DNA of 64,000 nucleotides from Lacicoccus halitifaciens (GCF_040544485.1 NZ_JBDZDV010000005.1:163207-227206); one strand, 5' to 3'. Counted from the stretch's first letter, positions 7,274 to 16,087 are shown. Notes: generated by a model from the letters alone, not told the origin. Made by a program: numbers and translations.

Positions 7274-8947
7274 TTATTTGAATGTCAGATTCTCTATGCG
7301 CACCAGGCCGATCGGGTCGATGGCCACGCCGTCAACTTGTGACGTATCCACGCCGACCGCGAAGTTCGGATGGACGAGTGAGACCGTCGGTGCTTCTTCA
7401 ATGATGATTTCCTGTGCGGCCGAATAGGCATCGGCGCGGTCGCCTTCATCAGCCTCGCTCCGTCCTGCATCGAGTGCCGCGTCCAGTTCATCATTTGCAT
7501 AGAATGAACGGTTGCCTGTCGCGCCTTTATTCTCCGAATGATACAGTGCGTATAATCCGTTGTCGGCATCACCGGTCACCGTCGTCCAGCCCATTGCGAA
7601 CATTTCATGATCGCCCTGGCCCGTCCGCTCAAGGAACGTGCCCCATTCAAGCTGCTGCACCGACACTTCAATGCCGAGCTCGGCCAGGCTTTCCTGGATG
7701 TACAAGGCAGTGTCGACGTTCATCTGATCGTCCCTCACCCACAGTTCGGTCGAGAATCCGTCCGGATGATCACTTTCTGCGAGTAGTTCTTTCGCCCTCT
7801 CCAGGTCATATTCACGGCCGTCGAGTGAATCGTCATAACCCCATACATCCGGTGCAATCGGGTGTGTGGCTGCAATGCCCATGTTGTCGTAGACGCCTTC
7901 GACGATCATGTCCCTGTCGATTGCATATGCAATGGCCTGCCTGACGCGCACGTCATCAAACGGCTCCTTTTCAGTGTTGAAGCCCAAATAATCCGTACGG
8001 GATGATTCCTGCTCCAAAAGCTCCGTATTTTCGCCGCTTTCGACACGGTCCGCATTCGCAGAGTCAACATCACGGACGATCTGGACGCCGCCCGTCTCAA
8101 GCTCCGCAAGCCTCGCACCGGACTCCGGAATGACGCGGAAAGTCACCGTATCAAAGCCGCGTTCACCGCCTTCTCCCTGGAAACCCTCAAACTTCGTCAG
8201 GACCGTTTCCTGTCCCGGATTTCGTTCTTCAAGCATCACATGGTTCGTGCCGTCCGTCTCGGAGCCGATCACCGAACCGACATGTTCGGAAATCTGATCC
8301 ATGACTTCCTCATACTCATCCCCGCCGTCTTCGCGGAGCACGTAATACTCATCCGCCGTCATATCGACCCCCGCTTCATCGAGCGCATACTGATAATCCT
8401 CATCGATCAGCGACTTGCTGATGATGCCGCCGGTGTTGTGCGCGAGATGGCTCGGCAGCGGTGCAAATGGGAACTCGGTATGGATGTTCACTTCATAATC
8501 ACCGACGATCTCCACTTCCTCGATCATCTCGAACAGGAAGGCCGCTTCCGATGCGACCGCCTCATCATTCACACGGTCGAGCGTCGCCTTCACATCTTCT
8601 GCCGTGAATGCCTCGCCGCTGTGGAAGGTCGTGCCTTCCCTGAGCTGAAAGTTCCACACATCATCTTCAATGGTCTCCCATTCCTCGGCCAGGCCTGCGG
8701 TGAGTTCCATCTCCATGGTCTGATTCACCAGCGTCTCGTATATATTCATGCGCACCTGCGCCGAAGCGGTGTCGTTGCTGCCGTGCGGGTCGATGGAGAC
8801 GACGTCATCCTGCATGGCGATCACAAGGTCGCCCGCATCCGCCGCGCCGTCCCCTTCCGCCGCTTCATCCACATTGGAATCGTCCGCGCAGGCCGAGAGC
8901 ACCAAAGCAAGCACACCCGTCAGCATAAGCAACATGTATTTATTCAT
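7274..8947 (-). CDS. Peptide-type ABC transporter substrate-binding lipoprotein (paralogue 1)
   Basis: The 557-residue product is a family 5 solute-binding protein (DppA/OppA/GsiB type). A lipoprotein signal ends LVLSAC with Cys20 as the lipidation site. The SBP_bac_5 signature region 'AEEWETIEDDVWNFQLREG' and 'FTAEDVKATLDRV' is clear, as is 'VRQAIAYAIDRDMIVEGVYDNMG'. The ligand is unknown; peptides, nickel or glutathione are all possible in this family. An acidic segment around residues 190-235 (GVDMTADEYYVLRED ...) is longer than usual for the family. ATG 8947 is preferred to ATG 8950 because it gives 7-base spacing from AGGAGG. The closely similar gene at 9110-10807 lies directly upstream, and no permease or ATPase gene is nearby, so it must use a transporter encoded elsewhere. 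Confidence 0.9.
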   Translation of the reverse strand: MNKYMLLMLTGVLALVLSACADDSNVDEAAEGDGAADAGDLVIAMQDDVVSIDPHGSNDTASAQVRMNIYETLVNQTMEMELTAGLAEEWETIEDDVWNFQLREGTTFHSGEAFTAEDVKATLDRVNDEAVASEAAFLFEMIEEVEIVGDYEVNIHTEFPFAPLPSHLAHNTGGIISKSLIDEDYQYALDEAGVDMTADEYYVLREDGGDEYEEVMDQISEHVGSVIGSETDGTNHVMLEERNPGQETVLTKFEGFQGEGGERGFDTVTFRVIPESGARLAELETGGVQIVRDVDSANADRVESGENTELLEQESSRTDYLGFNTEKEPFDDVRVRQAIAYAIDRDMIVEGVYDNMGIAATHPIAPDVWGYDDSLDGREYDLERAKELLAESDHPDGFSTELWVRDDQMNVDTALYIQESLAELGIEVSVQQLEWGTFLERTGQGDHEMFAMGWTTVTGDADNGLYALYHSENKGATGNRSFYANDELDAALDAGRSEADEGDRADAYSAAQEIIIEEAPTVSLVHPNFAVGVDTSQVDGVAIDPIGLVRIENLTFK

Positions 8948-9060
8948 CATTATTCCTCCTTCATATAAAACTAATAATACTTTAACACGTTAATGTACTG
9001 TGGGACGGAAGTTCATTAAAAAATTCACATGATTTTCGAAATAAAGTTCTCCAAAAATTA

Positions 9061-9092
9061 AAAATGACCCCAAAATCTTATTTGGGGTCATC
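9061..9092 (-). terminator. Terminator of the second binding-protein gene
   Basis: ATGACCCC and GGGGTCAT arms around an A/T-rich loop, followed on the minus strand by a T run, lie 18 bases past the stop at 9110. It separates the two paralogues into independent units. Confidence 0.85.
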
Positions 9093-9109
9093 TGTTGAAT
9101 CTCTTTCAA

Positions 9110-10807
9110 TTATTCGTTGAATGTCACGTTCTCAAACCGTACGTCACCGAGGGCATCCAGCTCAATGCCGTCAACCTGGCTGGTATCGACACCGATTGAG
9201 AAGTTGGAATGCACGATCGGTGCAATCGGCGCTTCTTCTATGATGATCTGCTGTGCAGTGGAGTAAGCTTCCGCACGTGCATCTTCATCAGATTCAGTCC
9301 TGCCGTCATCAAGTGCTTCGTCGAGTTCGTCATTCGCATAGAATGAACGGTTGCCGACGGCACCGAAGTTATCGGAATGATGCAGTGCATATAAGCCGTA
9401 GTCCGCATCCGCCGTTACAGTCGTCCAGCCGAGCAGGTACATTTCCTGGTCGCCCTGGCCTGTCCTGTCGAGGAACGCGCCCCACTCCATCTGCTCAACC
9501 TGTACATCGATGTTCAGTTCGCCGAGGCTCTCCTGGATATACAGTGCTGTGTCGACGATCATCTGGTCGTCCCTCACCCATAACTCGGTTGAGAATCCGT
9601 CAGGATGATCACTTTCAGCAAGCAGTTCCTTCGCTCTGTCGAGGTCGTACTGCTGGCCTTCAAGGCTGTCGTCATAACCCCATACATCCGGCGGGATCGG
9701 GTGTGTCGCCGAAATGCCCATGCCGTCGTACACGCCTTCAACGATTGCTTCAGTATCGATTGCGTGTGCAATCGCCTGTCTCACTTTCTCATCGTCGAAA
9801 GGTTCTTTCTGGGTGTTGAAACCGAGGTAGTCCGTACGCAGTGATTCCTGCTCCAGCAGCTCGGTGTTTTCACCGCTCTCAACACGCTGTGCGTTGGATG
9901 CATCGATGTCGCGTGCAACCTGTACACCGCCTGTTTCAAGTTCGGCAAGTCTTGCACTCACTTCAGGGATGACACGGAAAGTGACTGAATCAAAGTTCCG
10001 CTCCCCGCCCTGGAAGTCTTCAAATCTTGTAAGTACCGTTTCCTGTCCAGGGTTGCGCTCTTCCAGGACACCGTGGTTCGTGCCATCCGGATTTGAGCTG
10101 ATGACGTTGCCGATGTCGCCTGAAATCTGATCCATGACATCTTCATACTCGTCCCCGCCTTCTTCACGGAGTTCATAGTATTCATCTGCAGTCATGTCGA
10201 CACCCGCTTCATCCAAAGCATTCTGGTAGTCTTCATCGATGAGCGATTTGCTCATGATGCCGCCAGTGTTATGTGCCAGGTGGCTCGGAAGCGGCGCAAA
10301 AGGATATTCCGTATGGAGGTTGACTTCGTAGTCGCCCACGATTTCAACTTCCTCGATCATTTCAAACAGGAAAGCGACTTCTGAAGCGACCGCTTCGTCA
10401 CGCACCCTGTCGAATGTCGCTTTGACATCTTCGGCAGTGAACTCTTCACCGCTGTGGAATGTCGTACCTTCCCTGAGCGTCAAGTTCCACACGTCTTCCT
10501 CAACGGCTTCCCATTCCTCCGCAAGACCCGGAACCAGTTCCATGTTGGCATCCTGCTGCACCAGGCTTTCATAGATGTTCTGACGCACCTGTGATGAGGC
10601 AGAGTCGTTACTGCCGTGCGGATCCAGTGACACCGCGTCATCCTGCATGGCAATCACGATGTCACCGGATGCCGATTCCTCCGTCGCTGCATCGCCGTCA
10701 TCGGCGTTGTCCCCTGCAGCTTCTTCATCGACCTCTGAATCATCCGCACATGCCGCAAGCACTAGCACGAACACAGACATCAATGAAAGCATCAAATACT
10801 TTCTCAT
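9110..10807 (-). CDS. Peptide-type ABC transporter substrate-binding lipoprotein (paralogue 2)
   Basis: The 565-residue product has the same layout as its neighbour at 7274-8947: lipoprotein signal ending LVLAAC (Cys20), an acidic Ala/Asp/Glu linker (about residues 21-50, longer than in paralogue 1), then the SBP_bac_5 domain with 'FTAEDVKATFDRVRDEA' and 'VRQAIAHAIDTEAIVEG'. By eye roughly three quarters of positions agree with paralogue 1, including the extra acidic segment, so the two arose by tandem duplication. Differences cluster near the C-terminal third (for example 'GWTTVTADADYGLYALHHSDN' versus the neighbour), where ligands are usually contacted, so ligand range may have diverged. 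The start ATG at 10807 follows GGGGG with 7-base spacing; a longer reading to 10852 lacks a ribosome site. It has its own terminator at 9061-9092. Confidence 0.9.
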   Translation of the reverse strand: MRKYLMLSLMSVFVLVLAACADDSEVDEEAAGDNADDGDAATEESASGDIVIAMQDDAVSLDPHGSNDSASSQVRQNIYESLVQQDANMELVPGLAEEWEAVEEDVWNLTLREGTTFHSGEEFTAEDVKATFDRVRDEAVASEVAFLFEMIEEVEIVGDYEVNLHTEYPFAPLPSHLAHNTGGIMSKSLIDEDYQNALDEAGVDMTADEYYELREEGGDEYEDVMDQISGDIGNVISSNPDGTNHGVLEERNPGQETVLTRFEDFQGGERNFDSVTFRVIPEVSARLAELETGGVQVARDIDASNAQRVESGENTELLEQESLRTDYLGFNTQKEPFDDEKVRQAIAHAIDTEAIVEGVYDGMGISATHPIPPDVWGYDDSLEGQQYDLDRAKELLAESDHPDGFSTELWVRDDQMIVDTALYIQESLGELNIDVQVEQMEWGAFLDRTGQGDQEMYLLGWTTVTADADYGLYALHHSDNFGAVGNRSFYANDELDEALDDGRTESDEDARAEAYSTAQQIIIEEAPIAPIVHSNFSIGVDTSQVDGIELDALGDVRFENVTFNE

Positions 10808-10971
10808 TCTTTTTCCCCCTATACACTTTTGTGAATATACATCAGCTTTCACATAAATATGTAGGCCACTGCATATCTTATATAAACTTTACCATAAACG
10901 CCCTTCTTAACCAATATAATTTTCTAATAATTTGTTTTAATTTAAATATTATCAAAGTTCAGTGATGGAAT

Positions 10972-11005
10972 AAAAAAACCGCAGGACGTGAGCCCTGCAG
11001 TCTTT
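10972..11005 (-). terminator. Terminator of the DHA2 transporter gene
   Basis: On the minus strand CTGCAGGGCTCACGTCCTGCGG forms a stem followed by seven T, 12 bases past the stop at 11017. Confidence 0.88.
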
Positions 11006-11016
11006 GAAAATTGATA

Positions 11017-12426
11017 TTAAGCTTTGCCGACCATGTCCAATGGTTCCGAAGCGAGCCCCTCTTCCGGTGAGATCGTCTTCGCGACGACCCAGAAGGAGAT
11101 GACACCGAAGACGAACGCGGTGAGTATCCCCATTGCGCCTGCGACATGGATGTTGTCCGTCATCATCTGCACCGTACCGTACACGGCGGTTGAAATCGCG
11201 ATTCCGAATGAGTTGCCGAGTGAACTCGCCATCTTGTAGATGCCTGAGGCGATGCCCACCTGGTCATTGTTGATGTGGACGAGTGATGTGTCCATTGAAG
11301 GTGTGGCATACATGCCGACACCCACGCCTGCGATCAGGAAGCCGATGAATACGACGATGATGTATGCAAAGTCCGGCAGGAAAGTCATGGCCGCCATGCT
11401 CATCCCGAGGGATGCGATCAGTATCGACCAGAGCATCGGTTTCCTCGCGCCCATCGTCTGCAGCATGCGCTCCCCGACACGGATCATCACAAGCAGCGTC
11501 ACGATATGCCCGATGGTCAGCAGTCCCGCTTCAAATGAAGTGAAGCCCCTTGCGACCTGCACGTAGATGTTCGCGACGACGATCGATGCGACGATCCCGT
11601 TCTGCAGGAAGTTCGAGACGACCGCACCTGTATACGGTTTGATCTTGAACAGGTTGAAGTCGATGAACTGATGCTTCCGCCGCTTTTCATATTCAAAGAA
11701 CACAGCAAGCAGCAGCAGAGTGCCTGCCATCAGCACGATCATGAGCGGGCTTGTCCAGCCAAGTTCCTGGCCCTGGGTGACGATGATGTTCACGCCGAGG
11801 AGCACCAGCACGAATAAAACAAATCCACCATAGTCGAACGGGGCTTTATTGTGGTCATTCGCCTTGCTTTCCTTGATGTCCCTTAAAATCCACATGGAGA
11901 TCAGTGCGACGATGATGGAAATGACGAATATCCATCTCCAGCCCATGTAGGTTGCGATCAGCCCGCCGGCAAGCGTTGCGACACCCGCGCCGCCCCATGA
12001 ACCGAACGACCAGTAGCTGAGTGCCCGCTGACGGTCCTTTTCATCGAATGCCGTCTTGATCAGGGAGATTGTTGCCGGCATGATGAACGCCGCTGAAATA
12101 CCCTGGAGCGCGCGGCCGGTGATCAGGAAGAATGGCCCCTGTGCAAGCAGCACGAGCAGGCTCCCCGCTATGCTCAGTATCAGTCCGATGTAGGTCATTT
12201 TCTTACGGCCCGAACGGTCGGAAAGGCCGCCCGCCACGACGATGAACAGCCCTGAGAATAATGCGGTCAGGCTTGTTGCGATATTCAACGCACCGAGTGA
12301 GATGTCCATATCCGCACTCATCGCGGGAATGATGTTGATCATGGAGTTCGCGAACAGCCAGAATGTCAGCACGGCCAGCACGATACCCACTATGTAAAGA
12401 TTGCTTTTTCCAGAAGACGCTTTCAT
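11017..12426 (-). CDS. MFS drug-type exporter, DHA2 (14-TM) family
   Basis: The 469-residue product has about 14 hydrophobic segments and DHA2 signatures: 'GGLSDRSGRKKMTYIGL' (motif A) near residues 70-86, and 'GRALQGISAAFIMPATISLI' (motif C region) near 105-125. These proton-driven exporters move hydrophobic or cationic compounds out of the cell; substrates cannot be read from sequence. The ATG at 12426 has AGGA eight bases upstream, while the ATG at 12435 would overlap that site. It diverges from the LysR gene at 12553 across 126 bases that hold palindromes (12497-12524), so the regulator probably controls it. A second, similar transporter is at 28595-29977. Confidence 0.88.
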   Translation of the reverse strand: MKASSGKSNLYIVGIVLAVLTFWLFANSMINIIPAMSADMDISLGALNIATSLTALFSGLFIVVAGGLSDRSGRKKMTYIGLILSIAGSLLVLLAQGPFFLITGRALQGISAAFIMPATISLIKTAFDEKDRQRALSYWSFGSWGGAGVATLAGGLIATYMGWRWIFVISIIVALISMWILRDIKESKANDHNKAPFDYGGFVLFVLVLLGVNIIVTQGQELGWTSPLMIVLMAGTLLLLAVFFEYEKRRKHQFIDFNLFKIKPYTGAVVSNFLQNGIVASIVVANIYVQVARGFTSFEAGLLTIGHIVTLLVMIRVGERMLQTMGARKPMLWSILIASLGMSMAAMTFLPDFAYIIVVFIGFLIAGVGVGMYATPSMDTSLVHINNDQVGIASGIYKMASSLGNSFGIAISTAVYGTVQMMTDNIHVAGAMGILTAFVFGVISFWVVAKTISPEEGLASEPLDMVGKA

Positions 12427-12480
12427 GAATTTCATCCTAACTTAATTTGTGAGATTATTAACGTAATGTCATCATACATG

Positions 12481-12524
12481 CTATAATTTTATTTGAATAG
12501 TATATAAAAACTATATAACTATAG
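12481..12524. promoter_or_regulatory. Divergent promoter region and candidate LysR operator
   Basis: Two overlapping palindromes are present: ATAGT-N8-ACTAT (12497-12514) and CTATA-TAAC-TATAG (12511-12524). A TATAAT preceded by TGC (plus strand, 12482-12487) is a good extended -10 for the LysR gene. LysR proteins typically bind T-N11-A type inverted repeats beside their own promoter, which fits. The link is inference. Confidence 0.5.
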
Positions 12525-12552
12525 GTTTTATTTATAGAAGGAGAAGAAAACC

Positions 12553-13413
12553 ATGGACATCAAGCAGTTGCGATACTTTGATGCGATCGTGAGGCACGGG
12601 AAGATCAGCTGGGCGGCCAACGCGCTCTTTATTTCCCAGCCTTCCCTGAGCATGTCTCTCGGCAAGCTTGAAGAGGAGCTCGGTTTCCGGCTGCTCGAAC
12701 GGAACGACGGCATGTTCAAGCTCACCGATGCCGGCGCCGAGTTTTACCAGCATGTGAAGCTCGTGCTGTCGATGTACGGCAACATGGAAGATGAAGTGCA
12801 GTATATAAGGAAGAAAGGGAGCGGCAAGTTGAAGGTCGGCATCACCGAGACTTTCAGGATGGTGACGCCGGAGCTGTTTGAGATCTACCTTGATAAATAT
12901 AACGACCTCGACATCCAGCTGACGGAAGGCACGACGACGCACATCATCAAACAGGTCAAGACGCACCAGCTGCACTTCGGCCTCACCACCCTGAATTACC
13001 TGGAAGACGGCATGGAGTCGATCCACCTCGGACAGAATGTCTACTCGGTGCTCGTCCATAAGGATTTTCCGCTTCAGGTCGTGAAGCTTGAGGATTTGAC
13101 GGCACACACTTTGATTTTCATCGAAAACTCCACCGTGCTCAATAAATTCCTCCAGGAGAATAACCTGCAGTTCAGGAACATCATCCGCGTGGACACGATC
13201 GGCACCGCGGTGCGGCTCGTCAAAAAAGGCCTCGGGTTTGCCGTCATACCGGAATTCTACGCCAAGCACTACACCGACGACGATGTTAAGAGCATCAACC
13301 TCCAGCACGATTTGAAGAGCCCCGATTTGTACCTCTCCTTCATGAAGGACAGGCATTTCTCCCCCGTCATGGAAGACTGCATCAAAATGACGCACGGCTA
13401 CCTGCTCGGTTAG
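12553..13413 (+). CDS. LysR-family transcriptional regulator
   Basis: The 286-residue product has the winged helix-turn-helix of LysR proteins at residues 1-60 ('LRYFDAIVRHGKISWAANAL', 'ISQPSLSMSLGKLEEELGFRLLER') followed by a periplasmic-binding-like effector domain from about residue 90 ('KLKVGITETFRMVTPELFEIY'). AAGGAG lies 8 bases before the ATG. It is divergent from the DHA2 exporter gene at 11017-12426, the usual arrangement for a LysR regulator and its target. The effector is not predictable. Array B starts 28 bases after the stop, with no obvious terminator between. Confidence 0.92.
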   Translation: MDIKQLRYFDAIVRHGKISWAANALFISQPSLSMSLGKLEEELGFRLLERNDGMFKLTDAGAEFYQHVKLVLSMYGNMEDEVQYIRKKGSGKLKVGITETFRMVTPELFEIYLDKYNDLDIQLTEGTTTHIIKQVKTHQLHFGLTTLNYLEDGMESIHLGQNVYSVLVHKDFPLQVVKLEDLTAHTLIFIENSTVLNKFLQENNLQFRNIIRVDTIGTAVRLVKKGLGFAVIPEFYAKHYTDDDVKSINLQHDLKSPDLYLSFMKDRHFSPVMEDCIKMTHGYLLG

Positions 13414-13440
13414 GCAGGCTCGCCCCGGTCCGGCGGATGG

Positions 13441-13835
13441 AGACGTGGGCCAGCGGGCTTCTGTCCGGTTTCCGGGAGAATTTCCGGACGGAGACGTGGG
13501 CCAGTGGGTCTCTGTCTGGTTTCCGGGAGTTTTTCCGGATGGAGGCGTTGGCCAGCGGGCCTCTGTCTGGTTTTCGGGCGGATTTCCGGACGGAGGCGTT
13601 GGCCAGCGGGCCTCTGTCTGGTTTTCTCAAAGAAATCCGGACGGAGGCGCCAACCAACGGGGTTCTGTCTGGTTTTCTTAAAGAGATCCGGACGGAGGTG
13701 TCTGCCAGAGACACTCTGTCTGGTTTTCAGGAGGATTTCCGGATGGAGAGCCAACCAACAAGGTTCTGGCTGGTTTGCTCAAAGAAATCCGGATGGCCAT
13801 CAAGGCGGGCGAGGCTCTGTCAGTTTTCCGGATCT
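13441..13835. repeat. Array B: eight tandem 51-bp palindromic units
   Basis: Units start at 13441, 13492, 13543, 13594, 13645, 13696 and 13747 at exactly 51-bp intervals, with a degenerate last one near 13797. Each carries GTCCGG or GTCTGG, about 13 bases, then CCGGAC or CCGGAT, so the arms pair as a hairpin (some through G-T), followed by a GGAGGCGTTGGCCAGCGGGC-like linker. Because 51 is a multiple of three, open frames run through the array, but these are repeat artefacts. Confidence 0.93.
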
Positions 13836-13942
13836 TTACAATGGGATTGAAAGTTTACTGCACGTTAACAGGAACTTCATCCGCCATGAATATTCCTCCC
13901 CTACACTATCCAGGTAAGACATTTTAAGAGGAGGAAACATCT

Positions 13943-14791
13943 TTGAACATTTCTGCAGGCAATTTCTTGAAAGTTTTGATAGCTGCACTGCTTTTGATCA
14001 GTGCAGCAGGATTGATGGATGGTAAAAAGGCGTCGGCCAATGCTGCCGACCACACATTGAACGTCGCCCACAGGGGTGCTTCGGGCTATGCGCCGGAGAA
14101 CACGATGGCGGCATTCGACAGGGCGTTTGAAATGAAAGCGGATTTCATCGAGATTGATGTCCATATGAGTGCGGACGGTGAAGTCGTCGCCATCCACGAC
14201 CTGATGGTCGACCGGACGACTAACGGTTCAGGCAGGGTGAGTGACTTCACTTTGGAAGAACTGAAGCAGCTTGATGCGGGCAGCTGGTTCGGCCCTGAAT
14301 TCGCAGGCGAGCAGATCCCTACACTGGAAGAAATCCTGGATGCCTACCGCGGCAAAATCGGCATCCTGATTGAAATAAAAGACCCTTCCGCCCACCCTGG
14401 CATTGAGGACGCTGTTGCTGCAGCACTCGCGGAAAGGAATATGGACAAACCGAACAACGGCAAGATCATCGTCCAGTCCTTCGACCATGGCTCGGTTGCA
14501 TACTTCAACTCACTGCTCCCGAACATTCCGACGGGTGTCCTCGTCGGCAACCTGGCAGACGGCATTTCAGATGAAGCACTGGCACAGTTTGCGACTTACG
14601 CCGATTACTTCAACCCGAATCACAGGATGGTGGACGCAGAGCTGGTTGAGCGCGTCCAAGCACATGGCCTGAAGATCGCACCCTACACCATCAATGACCA
14701 GACACGTGTCAACGAACTGATCGATAATGGCGTCGACGGCATCATTTCCGACTTCCCGGATCTGATCAGCCATACAGGACAACCGCAATAA
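13943..14791 (+). CDS. Glycerophosphodiester phosphodiesterase, exported
   Basis: The 282-residue product hydrolyses glycerophosphodiesters to glycerol 3-phosphate and an alcohol. Residues 1-32 form a signal peptide (hydrophobic LIAALLLISAAGLM). The GDPD signature follows: HRGASGYAPENT with catalytic His near residue 46, 'EIDVHMSADGEVVAIHD' with the metal-binding Glu/Asp and second His, and 'LIEIKDP' further on. The start is TTG at 13943, supported by AGGAGG 8 bases upstream; no other in-frame start fits. It stands alone between array B and the terminator at 14804-14841. The product probably acts outside the membrane on lipid or teichoic-acid debris; GlpQ-type by similarity. Confidence 0.93.
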   Translation: MNISAGNFLKVLIAALLLISAAGLMDGKKASANAADHTLNVAHRGASGYAPENTMAAFDRAFEMKADFIEIDVHMSADGEVVAIHDLMVDRTTNGSGRVSDFTLEELKQLDAGSWFGPEFAGEQIPTLEEILDAYRGKIGILIEIKDPSAHPGIEDAVAAALAERNMDKPNNGKIIVQSFDHGSVAYFNSLLPNIPTGVLVGNLADGISDEALAQFATYADYFNPNHRMVDAELVERVQAHGLKIAPYTINDQTRVNELIDNGVDGIISDFPDLISHTGQPQ

Positions 14792-14803
14792 CAACTAGAC
14801 ATG

Positions 14804-14841
14804 AAAAGCTGACCCCGGCAGTGCCGGGGTCAGCTTTTTCC
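14804..14841. terminator. Bidirectional terminator
   Basis: AAAGCTGACCCCGGCA and CCGGGGTCAGCTTT form a long stem with a short loop between two convergent genes, with T-rich sequence following on the plus strand and A-rich before. Confidence 0.9.
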
Positions 14842-14842
14842 G

Positions 14843-15532
14843 TCAATCAAGCAGCGGGCGCACTTTCCTGTACATCAGCTCGCCCGCCTTGAACAGCACG
14901 TAGGCGAACAATATGGAGGCGGCGATATAGGCGGCATCGGAAATCCCCTCGAACACCGGCCTGTCCTGGAGATAAAAATAGTTGCCGCCCGTCAGCATAT
15001 TTGTCACATATGCAACAGCGAGGTAGACCACAAACCACGGGAGGACCTTCAGGCTGTCACCGGTTTTTATTTCCTTCCCATAGGCGACCATCCCGTAGAA
15101 CGGCAGCAGTAAAGTCACGACGTGGTTTATGAAGAAGCTGATGCCGATGGGATGGGTCACGCCGTACACCTGGCTCGGGTACAGGAAGCTGAGCCACGCG
15201 AACAGTGCAAATAATGCGAGCACCCTGAAGACCGCAGCATTCCGGGTCAGCAGATAAAGTATGCCGAGCAGTGAATTGATGCGGCTGATATGGAGCGGCA
15301 GTGAAACGGACGCATCAAAGCCTGTCTCATCACCCACTATGAAATAGTAGGATCCGTACAACAGGAGCTGCTGCAGCAGGATGACGATGAGGATCACCAC
15401 AGTGATCGTCCGCCTCCGGTCCTTGACCCGTGAGGTATTCGAGAAAAAAGCCGCCGCAACAACAATCAGTCCGAAAATATAGATCAGATGATCGATGCTG
15501 AATATGCCGATGTATTCCCCGTAATCCGCCAT
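14843..15532 (-). CDS. TIGR02206 (YwaF-like) integral membrane protein
   Basis: The 229-residue product has about seven membrane helices. It resembles the TIGR02206/YwaF family: 'FSIDHLIYIFGL' at the start, 'LPLHISRINSLLGILYLLTRN' in the middle, 'PIGISFFINHVVTLLLPFYGM' after it and a C-terminal 'FYLQDRPVFEG' segment. The conserved His and Arg residues inside helices are typical, but the function of the family is unknown. The ATG at 15532 follows a G-rich GGCGGGGG. It lies 29 bases downstream of the lipoprotein gene at 15562-15945 and may be co-transcribed with it. Confidence 0.85.
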   Translation of the reverse strand: MADYGEYIGIFSIDHLIYIFGLIVVAAAFFSNTSRVKDRRRTITVVILIVILLQQLLLYGSYYFIVGDETGFDASVSLPLHISRINSLLGILYLLTRNAAVFRVLALFALFAWLSFLYPSQVYGVTHPIGISFFINHVVTLLLPFYGMVAYGKEIKTGDSLKVLPWFVVYLAVAYVTNMLTGGNYFYLQDRPVFEGISDAAYIAASILFAYVLFKAGELMYRKVRPLLD

Positions 15533-15561
15533 GGCATCCCCCGCCTTCCGAGATCATTTCA

Positions 15562-15945
15562 TCACTTGGGCAATACTTCCACGTGGGTCTCCGTACCATT
15601 GATGTAATACCTGAGCGTCTCGACTTCGGTGCCGATCTCCAGTTTGTAGACGTGGAGGATTTCGGCTTCCGCATCATCCGGTTTCTCCATCCTGATATCA
15701 AGGATGCCCTCTTCCGCTTCCTCCACCGTCAGACGTGTGGCGCCCGGTGCGTAGAAGGCGAGGTAATCGCCCTCCCCGTCCTCTGCCCTGATATGCATAA
15801 TGTTGATGATGTCCTCATTCTGCACATATTCCTGCATGTCGCTGTCGAGCGCGTCCACATCCACCGCCTCGACTTCGGAATCCCCCACTGCCGTACAGCC
15901 GGTGAGCTCGATCGTGAAGCACATGAATAAAAAGAATAACCGCAT
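15562..15945 (-). CDS. Small lipoprotein of unknown function
   Basis: The 127-residue product begins with a lipoprotein signal (Cys17 after TIELTG), then an acidic mature part with 'EAVDVDALDSDMQEYV' and a beta-rich C-terminal domain. The ATG at 15945 was chosen because AGGGGGCGG precedes it and the signal peptide begins here; an upstream in-frame ATG would add 39 residues with no signal. I do not recognise the family. It would be anchored on the outer face of the membrane. It probably shares a transcript with the membrane protein gene at 14843-15532, and is divergent from codA. Confidence 0.75.
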   Translation of the reverse strand: MRLFFLFMCFTIELTGCTAVGDSEVEAVDVDALDSDMQEYVQNEDIINIMHIRAEDGEGDYLAFYAPGATRLTVEEAEEGILDIRMEKPDDAEAEILHVYKLEIGTEVETLRYYINGTETHVEVLPK

Positions 15946-16025
15946 GATGCACCGCCCCCTTATGTTTACTATATTATATCCCTTTAAGGGCATGTCTACA
16001 CCTGGAGATTGGTATTGTGACCCTT

Positions 16026-16047
16026 TCAAAATGCATTTTGATATAAT
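16026..16047 (+). promoter_or_regulatory. Perfect 16-bp palindrome abutting the codA -10 box
   Basis: TCAAAATGCATTTTGA (16026-16041) is a perfect palindrome and is followed directly by TATAAT (16042-16047); together they make a TG-A-TATAAT extended -10. This position is ideal for a repressor or activator. The start of codA is 41 bases further. Confidence 0.6.
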
Positions 16048-16087
16048 GGGCATGGATATCACTAATGATTTAAAAGGAGTTTATTGT

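Noticed and set aside
12532..13395. 287-residue open frame antisense to the LysR gene
   Set aside because: Shadow of the LysR gene, whose helix-turn-helix and effector domain are clear.
13410..13917. Several open frames of 78-137 residues on both strands across array B
   Set aside because: They are in-frame reads of 51-bp repeats (17 codons), appear in several frames at once, have no ribosome sites and no recognisable protein character.
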